From positions 122,461,001 to 122,525,000 of the forward strand of contig NC_060211.1 in NCBI RefSeq assembly GCF_021130785.1: a stretch of 64,000 nucleotides of DNA, read 5' to 3'. This document shows, piece by piece, positions 1-11,070 of this stretch. This DNA is from Homalodisca vitripennis. Lineage: Eukaryota; Arthropoda; Insecta; Hemiptera; Cicadellidae. The notes beneath the pieces are model-generated. The model had not been told where the DNA came from. It was given only the letters and a program-made list of their open reading frames with translations, and searched no databases. Each line of letters starts with the position of its first letter. The stretch's first letter is position 1. The position numbers and the translations under genes are program-made.

Positions 1-1578
1 AGATTATCATTCTATAGAAGAGAAGAGTGATATACCTAAGCCATTTATAAAATGTTAAATACTGGATAGTTTTAATGTGACATCCTTCGTTTACGGCTCA
101 ATATTCCCTAAAAGCACAACTTGTTAATATTATTAAAAGTTCATTGGAATTCTTATTTAGGTATTATTATAAGTTTCTTATTAAATTTTTTCCAGTTTAA
201 AAAATAATTGGTGTGCGACATAGTTAAACTAATACAAGTATTAATTAATTGCAAAAAACAAATAACGGATTGCATAATTCTTTTTATTTTGCCCTCTTTT
301 AGCTAGATTTTCTTCTAATACAAAAGCGTACAGTGTGGATTAGAATTGATTCATAATATTTGTAACCTTTAAGTATTAGTAACGCATGACATGCGTTCTT
401 TACAAATAAGATAGAAAACGGACAGAATCAGCAAGCAGACACCAACTTTCTTAACCAACTACGATAGGAGCTGAAACACTCAACCATAAAACACTATCAT
501 AGACTGTTAAAACACCGTCTGACGCAGCCAGGCCTCCTGGATTCCATTTACTAACAAGTCAAGGTGCTAGTTATTCTTTAACGAATCTCTTAATAATTGG
601 TTTATTTAAAAAAAAATCATAAATCTAATAATCATGTTAAATAATATAGGGTTAATTATCTACGACTAATCTTAGTCAGTATGATGGAAGTAACATTTAT
701 TTTTTTATGCAGTTTACTTAATACACACTTAGTAAGAATTTCGATTGTTCAGCCATATTTCAAGCCGTCATAGATGTTTTTACTCTCTTCTTGTTTTCCA
801 AGCACACACTATTTTGAGAAGTAGTGTAGTATCAAAATCAAACTGAGAAGCTGATGACATATCCTAAATACGCAAAATATCCTACAAGCAATTTGGGACA
901 TGCCATTGAGAACAATTTTGGCTCTCTTAGACAAATTGTGTATTACATAAACTTAGTATAACTCTATATTATTATAACTCTTTTTAAAGTCTTTACTGTA
1001 TCTCACAAATGGACTAAAAATATAACAATATTTGGTATTATAAATTACCTGGGCAATTTCATTTGCTGTTTTGAATAACTCAAAACTTAATGCGTAGCAT
1101 TATTTTAAAATTGAAAGATTTATTACATTTATAAATTATATAGCATTAATGAGGTGGTTTTCATAAAAGGGCAAATACGGTCATAAGGCCTTCTTAACGC
1201 AAAATAGATATTGTGATCTACCATTTCAAATAGAATTCAGGGGTGCAAGTTCAGTAACAATAGCTCGAAAAATAATGTTGCTATACCCGATTGAGAGAAA
1301 AAAGTTAGTTACAGCTGATTTTGGCGAGTAAACTCGGTTTATAATTTATGTTGCTAGTACAGGTTACGTTCATACGGTAGCACTAATATAGGAGTATTTA
1401 TGATTTGATGATGTTACGTTTAAAAATGTTTTTAAGTCTTAACAGATATTCCTATGCTAACAATATAATAATAATAACCCTAAAAATATAAAATTACGTA
1501 TTTTTCTTGTAGTGGTATTAATAGCAGTAGTATTAAGCCAAAATTGATGTTATGGATAACTCAGTTATATATAACAAT
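1..1578. other. Non-coding, matches 37,553-39,178
   Basis: A+T-rich sequence with no gene. It aligns to copy B with scattered substitutions and small indels. The only reading frame of note in copy B (38,689-38,925) is interrupted in copy A, so it is not maintained. Nothing else recognised. Confidence 0.8.
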
Positions 1579-2500
1579 TCACTGATCCAGTCAACGTCTA
1601 CGAAGATTATTATATAATTAATTATTATCAAAATACCTATATTTACAGATTCGAGCACAATAATGTAATGTAATGAATGTAATGTAAGGAACAAAATATA
1701 TTTAAATATGTCATAAGCAGGTTTTTAACTCGCGTGTTCTTTAACTGGCGTATAAGTTCTGCGACTTGTTTAAGACCGTAAGTTTTCAAAAGCTTTTGAC
1801 GCATTTAAATATATTCTGTTCCTTACATCACATTCGTTTTACTGTCAATAGATATAACATGCATAGTTACAGACATGCCTTGTTTATTTTCTTAAATACA
1901 AATGGAAAACTGATGTGTATGATTATGGACAAGTTTTTTTAGTTACTTTAATTATATGTTAACCTACACACACTTACAGTTTATTCCATAAAAGGATCTA
2001 TTAGGCCTACATTTACCTTTTCAAATTAAATGGTTTGAGATCTATATAAATTATTATTTTAATATAATTTAAAGTGTTAAAAAAATAATGGATGTTTTTA
2101 TTAGGATTATTTTAACCATTAGTGCGCTATTTTAAATCCTTTAAAATTATTACATTTTAATACCTAGGGAGTATAAAAAGGGGTTTTTTGTTCATCCAGT
2201 ACTTATCTGCATAGAACTTTTTAGCTTTTTGAAAAAGGTTTTGTTGTCTAATACTCGATTCCACTGAAAATTAATGAATTAGAAACACCACCACTAAGCC
2301 CTCGCGCCCTTCTTCCTCTCACAACCAAGTTGTGTTATAAATATTATGTTGAAACATAATAACCCTCCATAGTGTCGAAAATTTCATGAATAACTTGAAT
2401 CAAAATACCTATATTAACAGATTCGAGCATAATAAACTTACTGAACGTAAAGTTATATTTTTATTATGAATAAAAATACTTTTTTGATCAACATATGAAA
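1579..2500. other. Copy-A-specific block bounded by a direct repeat
   Basis: Where copies A and B should align, this roughly 0.9-kb block has no counterpart; copy B has about 0.5 kb of unrelated sequence (39,190-39,700). A direct repeat of about 37 bp, beginning atcaaaatacctatat, lies at 1,627-1,663 and again at 2,399-2,435 with three or so differences. Between them lies a small inverted-repeat element (1,675-1,835). The duplicated flank suggests an insertion or internal duplication event. No protein similarity seen. Confidence 0.65.
1675..1835. mobile_element. Small terminal-inverted-repeat (MITE-like) element
   Basis: Inverted arms of about 36 bp at 1,675-1,710 and 1,800-1,835 share gaatgtaatgtaaggaac on the left and its near-complement on the right, with about three mismatches. 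The total length is about 160 bp and it has no coding potential. It lies inside the copy-A-specific block and is absent from copy B. Size and structure fit a MITE or foldback element; no family can be assigned and no clear target-site duplication was identified. Confidence 0.5.
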
Positions 2501-2920
2501 CCTCTTTTCCGCTGCTTTTCATGAAATGTCACATTGTCATGTTTAGATTTACATAAAATTTAGCTTTTCCAGCTATATGATAAATCCTACCAATCCAATA
2601 GAACAATTTAAACACAAATATTTTCTTATGCTTAAAAGATATATAGAACAAAAAGGTTTGTGTTGTTAGTGTTTACTGCATTCCCTGTAAGCAGTCACAG
2701 AGTGGTACAATTATTATTTCAAAACCGTACTGTATCGAGTGTTGAACGATGCAGTTTTCTAATATCAATCAACACAAAGTTATCCTAAAGATAGATACCT
2801 GTCAGCTTAGACGTACTAAATAATGTGCACAATGGATCCAACACAAACATACTTGCAATTAGACTTTGTCAATGAATGGCGTGGAAAACAATGGCGCATT
2901 TATGACAATCAATATAGCTT

Positions 2921-3330
2921 ATTGATTAGGCTGGCTTTAAGCGCATTAGGGATTGTTTGTACAAAGTTTCTCGCGTACCGTTCAACATACCAGGTTGAAA
3001 TAACAACCACAGAACAAAGGTTTCCAAATGGAAACCCCCATGGCCCCATGGCCTTGTTCAGTTTACTCCCCCAGCTACACTAATCCTCACCTTCAAAGTA
3101 CGTAGCACACAAACGTACCTCTCGCACACAGGCTCGCACTCACATTGTTGTGAAAAAAACCAAATATGAATGCATTGCCGCGCATTACAGTAGATAGTGA
3201 TTATCGTAAATAGGCTGGGAATAAAGAAAAAATGTCTAAAGATCTGTTTACTGTTGGCGCTCAGTGAAGGCCTCGGCTTTGACTAAAACCAAATATTGTC
3301 CTTTAGATGGAATGTAAGCTTACCATGTAA
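2921..3330 (+). repeat. Module M1, unit 1 (copy A)
   Basis: GC-richer block (about 45% against a background near 30%, by eye) that recurs seven times: here, 14,565, 26,655, 35,385, 40,155, 49,848 and 63,335. Shared landmarks in order are taagcgcattaggga, gttgaaataacaaccaca, a run rich in cgcacacgggctcgcactc, atgcattgccgcgcatt, and ctgttggcgctcagtgaag. It ends in the palindrome gtaagcttac (3,314-3,323). Reading frames here are broken by stops in the copies, so it is not a conserved protein exon. It could be a promoter, a non-coding exon or an old repeat. Confidence 0.85.
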
Positions 3331-3742
3331 TATTAGTTTTCGTGCCTGTACAACGTCCTGTGCACTTCTGTATCTTTCATCGTGTTTAAATAGGTTGACG
3401 TATTGTTACAAATCTCTTATATGTAGTAACAATAAATTGGTTAACTTGGCCACACACTGTATACAATAAGTAAACAGCTAATGCAAATGCTCATATAATA
3501 ATGCTTCCAAGCGCTGTGTGAATCATTATGATATCACATAAATATAAACACCCTTCTAAACGTAGCTAAAGATACTACATTGCATAATTTGGATATTATA
3601 TATGGAAACACATTAGTTATACTGATCTAAAGAAATAGTTGCTGATAAGGCATATTAAAAGTGCAGCAAATGTGTCGTATATAAAAAATACTGAACAGCA
3701 AAGATTATTTTAGTATATCATATCTGTGCATGGTGAGAAAAG
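3331..3742. other. Non-coding between M1 and palindrome
   Basis: Aligns with 40,543-40,956 in copy B with several percent divergence. No reading frame, repeat or RNA recognised. Confidence 0.7.
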
Positions 3743-3933
3743 TTAAAATGACGAGGACTGTAATATTGATAGTTATATGTTAACTATTAGAAATATTAAA
3801 TATTACCTGAACAATCCTTTATTTTTCCAACAGTAAAACAGGGACGCATATTTCATAATCCATATTTTATTTTATTATCAAGTGTAAAAACTATGGTATA
3901 TGATCACATTTGCAAAATGTAAAAACAAAAACA

Positions 3934-3990
<57 letters not shown>

Positions 3991-4199
3991 CACATTTTTT
4001 GTAACTAATGTTTTTGTTTTTAGATTTTGCCAATGTGATCATATACCATAGTTTTTATACTTGATAATAAAATAAAATATGGATTATGAAATATGCGTCC
4101 CTGTTTTACTGTTGGAAAAATAAAGGATTGTTCAGGTAATATTTAATATTTCTAATAGTTAACATATAACTATCAATATTACAGTCTTCGTCATTTTAA
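3743..4199. repeat. Long palindrome, 192-bp arms with (TA)n loop
   Basis: Arms 3,743-3,934 and 4,008-4,199 are near-perfect reverse complements. The outer ends read ttaaaatgacgaggactg and cagtcttcgtcattttaa. The 73-bp centre is mostly (TA)n plus a short CA run. Copy B has only one arm (about 40,950-41,150), and its inner end carries a motif (gtagttacaaaa) that in copy A lies beside the right arm, not the left. The fold could form a long hairpin in single strands. It could be a foldback element or the product of a template switch during replication. Confidence 0.92.
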
Positions 4200-4230
4200 T
4201 TTACATACATCTAATAAATCGTATAAATCT

Positions 4231-4420
4231 TCAGTGAGAGAATGTGTTTACTGGTGAGAGTCGGGTCTACTACACAATAAACTCGTTAGCCTTACGAGGT
4301 ATCGAGTAGAAGGATTGGCCTGCAGGCAAGCCTCGCCAAAAAGATCTCGAGATAGAACTGCCAGTGTAAGGCTTGGATCCAACCTAACACTTCCCCCGTT
4401 AGAAACACTTCCAAAGCATT
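4231..4420 (+). repeat. Module M4, unit 1 (copy A)
   Basis: Block with cttacgaggtatcgagtag, ggcctgcaggcaagcctcgcc and gcttggatccaacctaacac. It recurs at 29,050-29,260 (+), 41,202-41,400 (+) and, inverted, at 18,140-18,325 and 53,571-53,755. Short open frames exist on both strands, but none is kept across all copies. No family recognised. Confidence 0.82.
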
Positions 4421-5162
4421 GTGCCAAAGAAACTTTCAGTATAGTAATATCTTGCATAGTTTCTATGGCCGATAATTGTAATAATGAATAATACAGCGTA
4501 AATGATCAAAATATTAATGCACTTCGCCTTTATAGTAACACTGCGAACACTTCAAAATAATATGTAGGTAAGAAGTACTCTTTCAAAACATTCTTAAAAA
4601 CTTATATACATTTATAAACTAAGTTTATTTGTAATGTACATAAATACAGGATGTGTATTTTTAACTTATATAAATATACTTTTAAGTTCTAAATCTAGGT
4701 TTCAGGTCTAGTCATTTAAGAGTGTTTAATTTATAGCAAACGCTATGTAATAGGTAAGAAAATAGGAATTAAGTTAAAAAAAACCTGCATACAACTTTGC
4801 CAACAATACAACAACAAATATAAATTATTCAAATACAACGAGAAAATAATGTAAAAGTGACAAAATTAGTCAAATAACATTTTATGTGATAATATACATG
4901 TTTACTATATTTAAATTTACCTATCGATTATATTTTAAAAAGTTTTTCTTTCTGTTGTAAAATAATAGATTTATAAGGCACATATAGTTTAGCTAAACAA
5001 CCGCGTAGAGTAAAGATCTTGCATTCTGTAACATGAAAGATGTTCCTATAAGGAACATTATTTTTACAACTAAAGACATTAAAACATTTAGGATTATACG
5101 ATATTTGTATATGTTACAGACAACTGTATCAACATTACAAAGAATATTCTCTCAACCCTTTT
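4421..5162. other. Non-coding spacer
   Basis: A+T-rich sequence aligning with about 41,400-42,190 of copy B. No feature recognised. Confidence 0.7.
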
Positions 5163-5168
5163 AACGAA

Positions 5169-5215
<47 letters not shown>

Positions 5216-5442
5216 AAAGTACTTGCTCCACCAGGAGTCGAACCCGGATCTCTCACTTGCCGGGTGAATGTGCAACCATTACACACCGGTGTGTAATGGT
5301 AGCACATTCACCCGGTGTGTAATGGTAGCACATTCACCCGGCAAGTGAGAGATCCGGGTTCGACTACCGGCGGAGCAAGTACTTTTTGTGATTCAATGTT
5401 TATTGAAATTAAATAAGGCTATTGCCATTTATACAATTTTAC

Positions 5443-5503
<61 letters not shown>
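5163..5503 (+). mobile_element. tRNA-derived SINE with palindromic head, flanked by (CA)n/(TA)n
   Basis: A tRNA-like head lies on the plus strand at 5,289-5,380. It has a box-A-like gtgtaatggtagcaca, an anticodon arm with stems ttcac/gtgag around a 7-nt loop (ccggcaa), box B gggttcgacta, and a 3' acceptor-like cggagca. The same head is also present inverted at 5,216-5,287, so the two face each other across an accggt centre. The right copy has a 26-bp tandem duplication of its box-A part (5,289-5,314 and 5,315-5,340). A body beginning gattcaatgtttattgaaat follows at 5,391, ending in a long (TA)n (5,444-5,503). The insertion is absent at the matching copy B site, but the same body occurs at 49,702-49,763. 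It is not a functional tRNA gene: the 5' acceptor strand is missing. Confidence 0.8.
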
Positions 5504-5505
<2 letters not shown>

Positions 5506-5534
5506 TTCGTAATGTAAAAATAAAAACAGGTTAT

Positions 5535-5655
5535 AATATTATGAGAAGTAATCAGTGACTGAAAGGTGAGAAGTTGATTAACACCGTTGCTAAGATACAC
5601 GCTACATTCCCTTAGACCATCTTGTGACCTTAACTGAGTTCATAGCCGCTTAATA
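5535..5655 (+). repeat. Module M5, unit 1 (copy A)
   Basis: Conserved block containing ggtgagaagttgattaa, gttgctaagatacacgct and acattcccttagaccat. It recurs at 30,052-30,170 and 42,372-42,480. No coding frame or RNA family recognised. Confidence 0.8.
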
Positions 5656-8194
5656 AGCTAAATCCCACCCTCCTGGCCTACCACCCAACATTAGATTAGA
5701 TTTTAACGTAGTCCTATAAAGGTCTATAAGGGGAATGTCTCTAAATTACCATAAAATAAGCATACATGACTAGATCGACGGTCAAACATTTTTAAAATGT
5801 AAAATTATTTATTTAATTTCAACTGAAAAAACGTGGACCTGGACTATAGAGAAGGGTAAGAATGGAAATTTAACCAAACGGTGAATAGGAGTTTTGATAC
5901 GAGTGTCGAATGATATTACATACGATATATATTATCAGAGAATTGTCTTGTATAGTATAAAAATCTATCTTCTTGTTCAGTATCAAATACGCTTGTTCTC
6001 CAACTGACAGAACACTTTGATTCATTTTATAAACCGCGGATTATTACTTATAGTTGCTGATGTAAATAAACGGAAGTTGTGGAAATACTGATATTTGAAA
6101 TATATACAATATCAATTCATCATGTCAGAGTACAGATTCGATTGAGCTTTGACTGGGAAGTTCCTTTGATCTTTGACATAAACAGTCGACAGTTCTCGGT
6201 CATCCGTGAGTTCAAAACAGTAATTTATAATTTATAAAGATATATAATACAGTGGGTTCAGAATATGTTGCTCATTGCTAGTAACGAAGACCCAATGTTT
6301 AAATATCGACATGGTCTCCATTGTGGCCGAGGTACGTGACGTATAATTTAAAAGCTGGATATCACCACTCGATCATATATGCCTCCTAGAAAGTCATCCA
6401 TCTAGGAGGGTATCCATAAATTTAATAGATAATAGAACAACTGTTTCCTAGCATTTAACAGTTATGAGACCGAGATTGGAAGAGTTTCCTTTGGTGCCAT
6501 TCTTGCACTAATTGCTTATTGCTTCATGATGGAATAAAAGTGGTCTCTGAAAGGCCACTTAGCACTGTAAATAAAAAGTAAGATTTTCTCAATGTCATAA
6601 TATTTACTTTCTTTTGGTTAAGTGTTAGAAAATCTAATAATTACAATGTGTTCTATTTGAGTGCTTTTAAGATACAGTCATCTAAATTTTAAAAGGAAGT
6701 TATACAGTACCATAAGGAATAAAACTAAAATGTTTTTAGGAGTCCTGAAATAAATCCAGGTCATTAAGAGAAATCTAAATAAAAAACATAACTTTTATGT
6801 CAATTAATGTTGTTTCAAGACGGAAAACCCATGGACTCTGAAAGAGATCGAGAGTTGAAGATGCTGAGAAAAAAGCTAACATTACGAATCTTTAACATAA
6901 CAAAATAATCCATATAGATAAAGTAGATAGTTCTGTAAATGAATAGGTCTAGAATTTCTCATGTCTCTGAAAAGCTTAAATGTAGCAGGTAACTGGAATG
7001 TAGATGTTAAAAATGAGGAGATAGGATATTAACTTTCCCTGAATTTACTTTCTTTACTTCCTCTTGACACAGGAATTTTTGTTGAGTGGTGGGTGATTTT
7101 GACGTGAACTAACTGTTTATAATATAGACCGGGATTCAAATAGATTTTGAATGCCCTCAGTCTGGTAAGACGAAGGGAGTATTAACATATTTGAACTACC
7201 CAACGCTAGTTTTTTAAATAGCTCTTAAACTAACTTCTCAGGAATGTTTAATATACTCGATCGTCGCGAGTAAGGCCAAACAACTTATTGAATTTGCTTA
7301 TCGAACTACATGGTGCGGAACATATCCGGGGAAAGTGGCATTACATTCTCTTATAGTATTCTGTGCACCGTAAAAATCATAAAATCGTTTATATTAGTCA
7401 AATTTAGTGGTCCATAAATCATTGGAGAAGCCAGCGAATATGCTCGGCTGAACAAACGTGTATGAACATTCTAATAGCTGTCTCGTATTTTAGGTGAAGC
7501 TTTCTGAAATCTGTCGTAGTTAATTCATTAGGTACGGAACTGCGATTTACATATTACAGGCAGCATGAAGCAAGCAACAATTTCATGTGCAATATTTCCA
7601 TGAATTTACTTCTGACTTGTAAGTTAAAAATCACATAACAGAGCGTGAATAACTTTATTTTATATTTAATTTGAATAATTGGTCAAACTCTTTACACCCA
7701 ACAGTACCAATTTTCATCTTTTTAATTACTTAAAAAACCTTGCTCCCTTACAAATTTGGGTAGTCAAAAAGCTTTGTGAAATAAGTACTTCACAAGTAAT
7801 AAGTTATGATCTAGAAAATGCCTGCTGAACAGCATGTACTGCAACTACTGATGAATCAAATTGAAAGGTTTAATGTTTCAGGATTTGATTGATCCCATCA
7901 AAGATATGGTAGGCTACACATATAGAAATAATTTTTATAAAACCAGCTGCCGTGCAGAATGCACTAAAGTAAGTTCAAAACTTGTATAACCTAAATCTTT
8001 TGTAAATTGGATAACATTTGACTGTGCTAATCAATTGATCCATGAATAAATGTTCTTTTTTGTTTATTTATTCAGCTACAGAATTTAAATTTATTGGAGG
8101 AAACATAGTTTTACAACAACAGACAAAACATGAAATAGGTAGTTAAGGAAAACTCTAAACTCAACTCTACTTAAACAATAAGATTCTGTTTAAT
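5656..8194. other. Non-coding spacer, unit 1
   Basis: Aligns with 42,480-45,026 in copy B with several percent divergence and small indels. No reading frame is shared between copies over any useful length. No tRNA, microsatellite longer than a few units, or transposon domain was recognised. Confidence 0.7.
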
Positions 8195-8390
8195 AGCCTA
8201 CAGATGGGTTCCTTTTTGGTGAAATGGCCTTTTTTACGTCGCTTCACAAATATGGATGGAGCTGCGTCTCCCAAAACACAAAGCCCGATCAATCCGAAAT
8301 GGAACCTTTTGTCTCAACGTTTGTATTTAGAATCTATCTTAAAGCTTACATTACAAAGATTGCATATAACAGCCTTAACTAATTTATTTT
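8195..8390 (+). repeat. Module M6, unit 1 (copy A)
   Basis: Block with tcgcttcacaaatatgga, gagctgcgt, ccgatcaatccgaaatgg and tgtatttagaatctatct. It recurs at 20,712-20,915, 37,215-37,385, 45,027-45,210 and 55,970-56,172. A 62-codon frame here (8,204-8,392) is open in copy B with five amino-acid changes, but the other units use different frames with stops. I treat it as a non-coding repeat. Confidence 0.8.
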
Positions 8391-9903
8391 AGATACTGTG
8401 AGAATAATATGTTATAGTTGTGTATGTTTAGTCACTTAATAGACAAATAAAACGGTCTAAACGAGTTTATTTTATACATTTATAAAGATTGATAGATACT
8501 TCTACGGAATAACATTATTTAAAGATAATGTGAAAAATTTCTAAATAGCACATAAAAAAGCTCAAAAGTAATTAATTTTTCAAAGTAAATAATACGCAGA
8601 AGAAATCTATTAATAAACCTAATAATTATTTTAAAAATATGTGCACGGTTCTCAGAGTTTGCCTTTAACGATTCCGGTTTTATTAAAAAAAGGGCTGCAT
8701 TCCTTTTTAGTCATAAAATGCAAAATATTGAAGACTAGTATTATGGAACTTCAGTATTAGAGACAATTGCGTTAGAGATCATGATTCCTTCATATTTTGA
8801 AGGAAATTATGCCTCTAAGAAGTTTGAAATTCTAGCTCACTCATGAATTTTACAATGGACTCTATGTTACTAGACAATCAAATTATTTAGTTATTCCCAG
8901 CTAGAACTAGTCAATAATTTTTATATTTGAAATTGTAATTGATATAGTTTTTAAAGATTTCTAAGTGTACATTTAATAATCAGTACCAATGCGGTTTGTT
9001 TAAACAAAGTACATATGCATACTCCCAAATTATTCTTATTGGAATATAATACTGAATTTATAAACAAACACTCCAATTATTACAACATTTTATTTTTCAA
9101 AATAAAATTCAATAATAATTATGGGATTGTTTTTTTTTTTGTATTAAGCAAAGTATAATTGGCTGAGCATCAGCAAAGTCTGCCACTTTTGCAACTGTAA
9201 AGTAATTAATATATGTATGTTTGTCCACATGATGTCTAAAATAATATATTGACTTACAATTTTACAACCAGTATCATTTCAATTTAGGCAACAATAAATT
9301 CGATGATGAATGGTATGAGATTTTAATATGTGAAATATTAACACGTGTAGCTCATGTAATATTAGGGAAGTAACCTCTCCACGTCACCGTTTAAACAATA
9401 TTCATATTTTAATTGTATTAAAAGAAATGAATATAATTTATAATAAAATTCTGTATGGAACTTTAACGAAGCTTGCCTTGGTGTGACGTAATTCTGCCTT
9501 GTACTTAATGACAATGTGGAGTGAGATTTGTACTTTTGCATTTAAGTTGCACGTCTAGTTCCGGGTGTTTTAATCGCCCCTCTTCGGGTTCAAGTACCAA
9601 ACATACAAATACAGAAAATGTTACCTTTTATGAAACCGATTGCTGAGGGATACATCGGTTAGTATACATCATATCATTTAAGTTATACAAGTTGGTTGAG
9701 TTAGTTTGTCTCTATTACTAACCAGTTTTGGATTCCATCTTGAAGGCAATCTGTGGAATGATTAATTTAATTAAAATCCAATCTTTTGTAAACCCGTACC
9801 GTATTGCAAATTGAAATATTTCCATTTGGCTTCTCGTTGTATAATAACTGATTAATTTAATTTGCTTTGTAGAATAACTGTAACCTTAGATAAAAACACT
9901 TTT
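8391..9903. other. Non-coding; right half unusually similar to copy B
   Basis: Aligns with 45,211-46,749. From about 9,150 to 9,895 the two copies differ by only about 2%, against several percent to the left. A box-B-like cgggttcaagtacc lies at about 9,585 in both copies and may be a SINE trace. No coding frame. Confidence 0.65.
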
Positions 9904-10089
9904 AGTAGATAAAATATTTAAAAAGTACTCATAATATATTAAACTGTATTCATAAATAGTTTGTACTTACGACAACAATATTTTTTGAGTATTCTGTTTA
10001 GTACAAATGAATTGTAAAGTATACTGCCAAGAGTTAGTCTCCGGATCGATTGTACCGATTCAGCTACATTTTTTAACATTATGAGAAAT
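9904..10089 (-). other. 186-bp segment inverted relative to copy B
   Basis: This segment (agtagataaaatattta to attatgagaaat) matches copy B 46,750-46,938 only as its reverse complement, while the left flank (taaccttagataaaaacac) is collinear in both. Inside lies cggatcgattgtaccgattc here and its complement there. One copy therefore underwent a local inversion after duplication. Confidence 0.92.
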
Positions 10090-11070
10090 TCCAGTATATA
10101 TTAAAAGAAGGATTATACATTTTTTCTGGAAAATAAATGTTTAACTGTAGGCATACTAAGGTAGATTTCTTAGTCCTACTTTATCGATATTTTTACTTGG
10201 TGGAGACAAGACTAAGTCTACTATCACAATGCAAATAATTTAGGGTGGAAGTACATGACACGGACTAGAATTAAACTATTTTTGACCGAAATACGTCTCT
10301 GATAATGCACCTGCCCACTCTGCACGTCTAATTCGGAGTTTTCTCACTAAAAACAACATACCTCTGGTTAGCCAAACTCCGTACACCACAGACATGGCTT
10401 CCTGTGACTTCTGGCTATTTATTAAGGTGAAAATGCTACTGAAAGAAACTTTATTTCAAGAGAGATGACATTAAAAACAGAATGCGACGGCCGAGCTCAA
10501 CAGCATTCTAAACGATGCCTTCCAGATATGGTTTGAACAGTGGCAGAAGCGCAGGGAGAAATGTGTGCATCACCAAGGAGACTACTTTAATGGAGATTAT
10601 AAGTTTGTAGGTTTAATTTAAAATGCATTTTTACTTAACAAAAGTCTGATAATTTTTTTACAAAACAAGCACTCGTATGCTCAAAGTATTTAAAAAATCA
10701 CAACAGTATTCGATGTTCTTGTTGCATAAACTTGCATAACTGACCGCAGCACATCATAAACAAGACAAGCCAAATAATTTTTTTTATAGAAGGACTTATC
10801 ATATCCTCTAAAATTGTTAAATGATCACTAAAAAACTAAACGTCATAAATAATAAAAAAATATATAAACTTTAAGAAAAAAATAGCATCAAATTATCATA
10901 ATGTGGTCTATTTTACTTTTGTATAACTTCCATATTAAAAACAAACAGTTTTACTGTAATTAAGCATACTTCCAACACAAGTTAGCAAAATGTGTAAGTG
11001 TCAATTAGCAAATTACCCATTCAAGCAAGTTACTAAGGGGAGAACCGATAATGGATTATTGATCAAACAC
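10090..11070. other. Copy-A-only block carrying the mariner relic
   Basis: About 970 bp with no counterpart in copy B, which instead has about 110 bp of unrelated A/T-rich foldback sequence (46,963-47,070). Alignment resumes at gtgaaagataaatgaggatg (11,081/47,069). It contains a mariner transposase remnant at 10,301-10,621. A possible degenerate terminal repeat, gtctgataatttttttac, lies near 10,644. Confidence 0.75.
10301..10621 (+). pseudogene. mariner-type (DD34D) transposase remnant, C-terminal part
   Basis: Mariner transposases cut and paste their own DNA in the nucleus using an Asp triad. This remnant starts at the second catalytic block (DNAPAHSARLIRSFL) and runs through LVSQTPYTTDMASCDFWLF, which carries the third Asp. 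There are exactly 34 residues between the two Asp, the mariner DD34D signature. A frameshift near 10,468 separates this from the last part (ELNSILNDAFQIWFEQWQKR...GDYFNGDYKF), which ends at a stop at 10,619-10,621. The N-terminal DNA-binding half and the first catalytic Asp are missing, so it is inactive. It is present only in copy A, next to the inversion breakpoint. Family assignment rests on visible motifs and is firm; subfamily is not assigned. Confidence 0.93.

Noticed and set aside
2823..3083. 86-codon open frame upstream of and in M1
   Set aside because: Copy B has a stop (taa) at the matching position near 40,085, and other M1 copies share no frame.
5289..5385. Functional tRNA gene
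   Set aside because: The 5' acceptor strand is missing, the box-A region is duplicated, position 33 is not T, and the sequence is part of a SINE with a body.
8204..8392. 62-codon frame kept open in copy A and copy B
   Set aside because: Nearly all differences between copies change the amino acid, and the homologous blocks in units 2 and 4 are not open in this frame.
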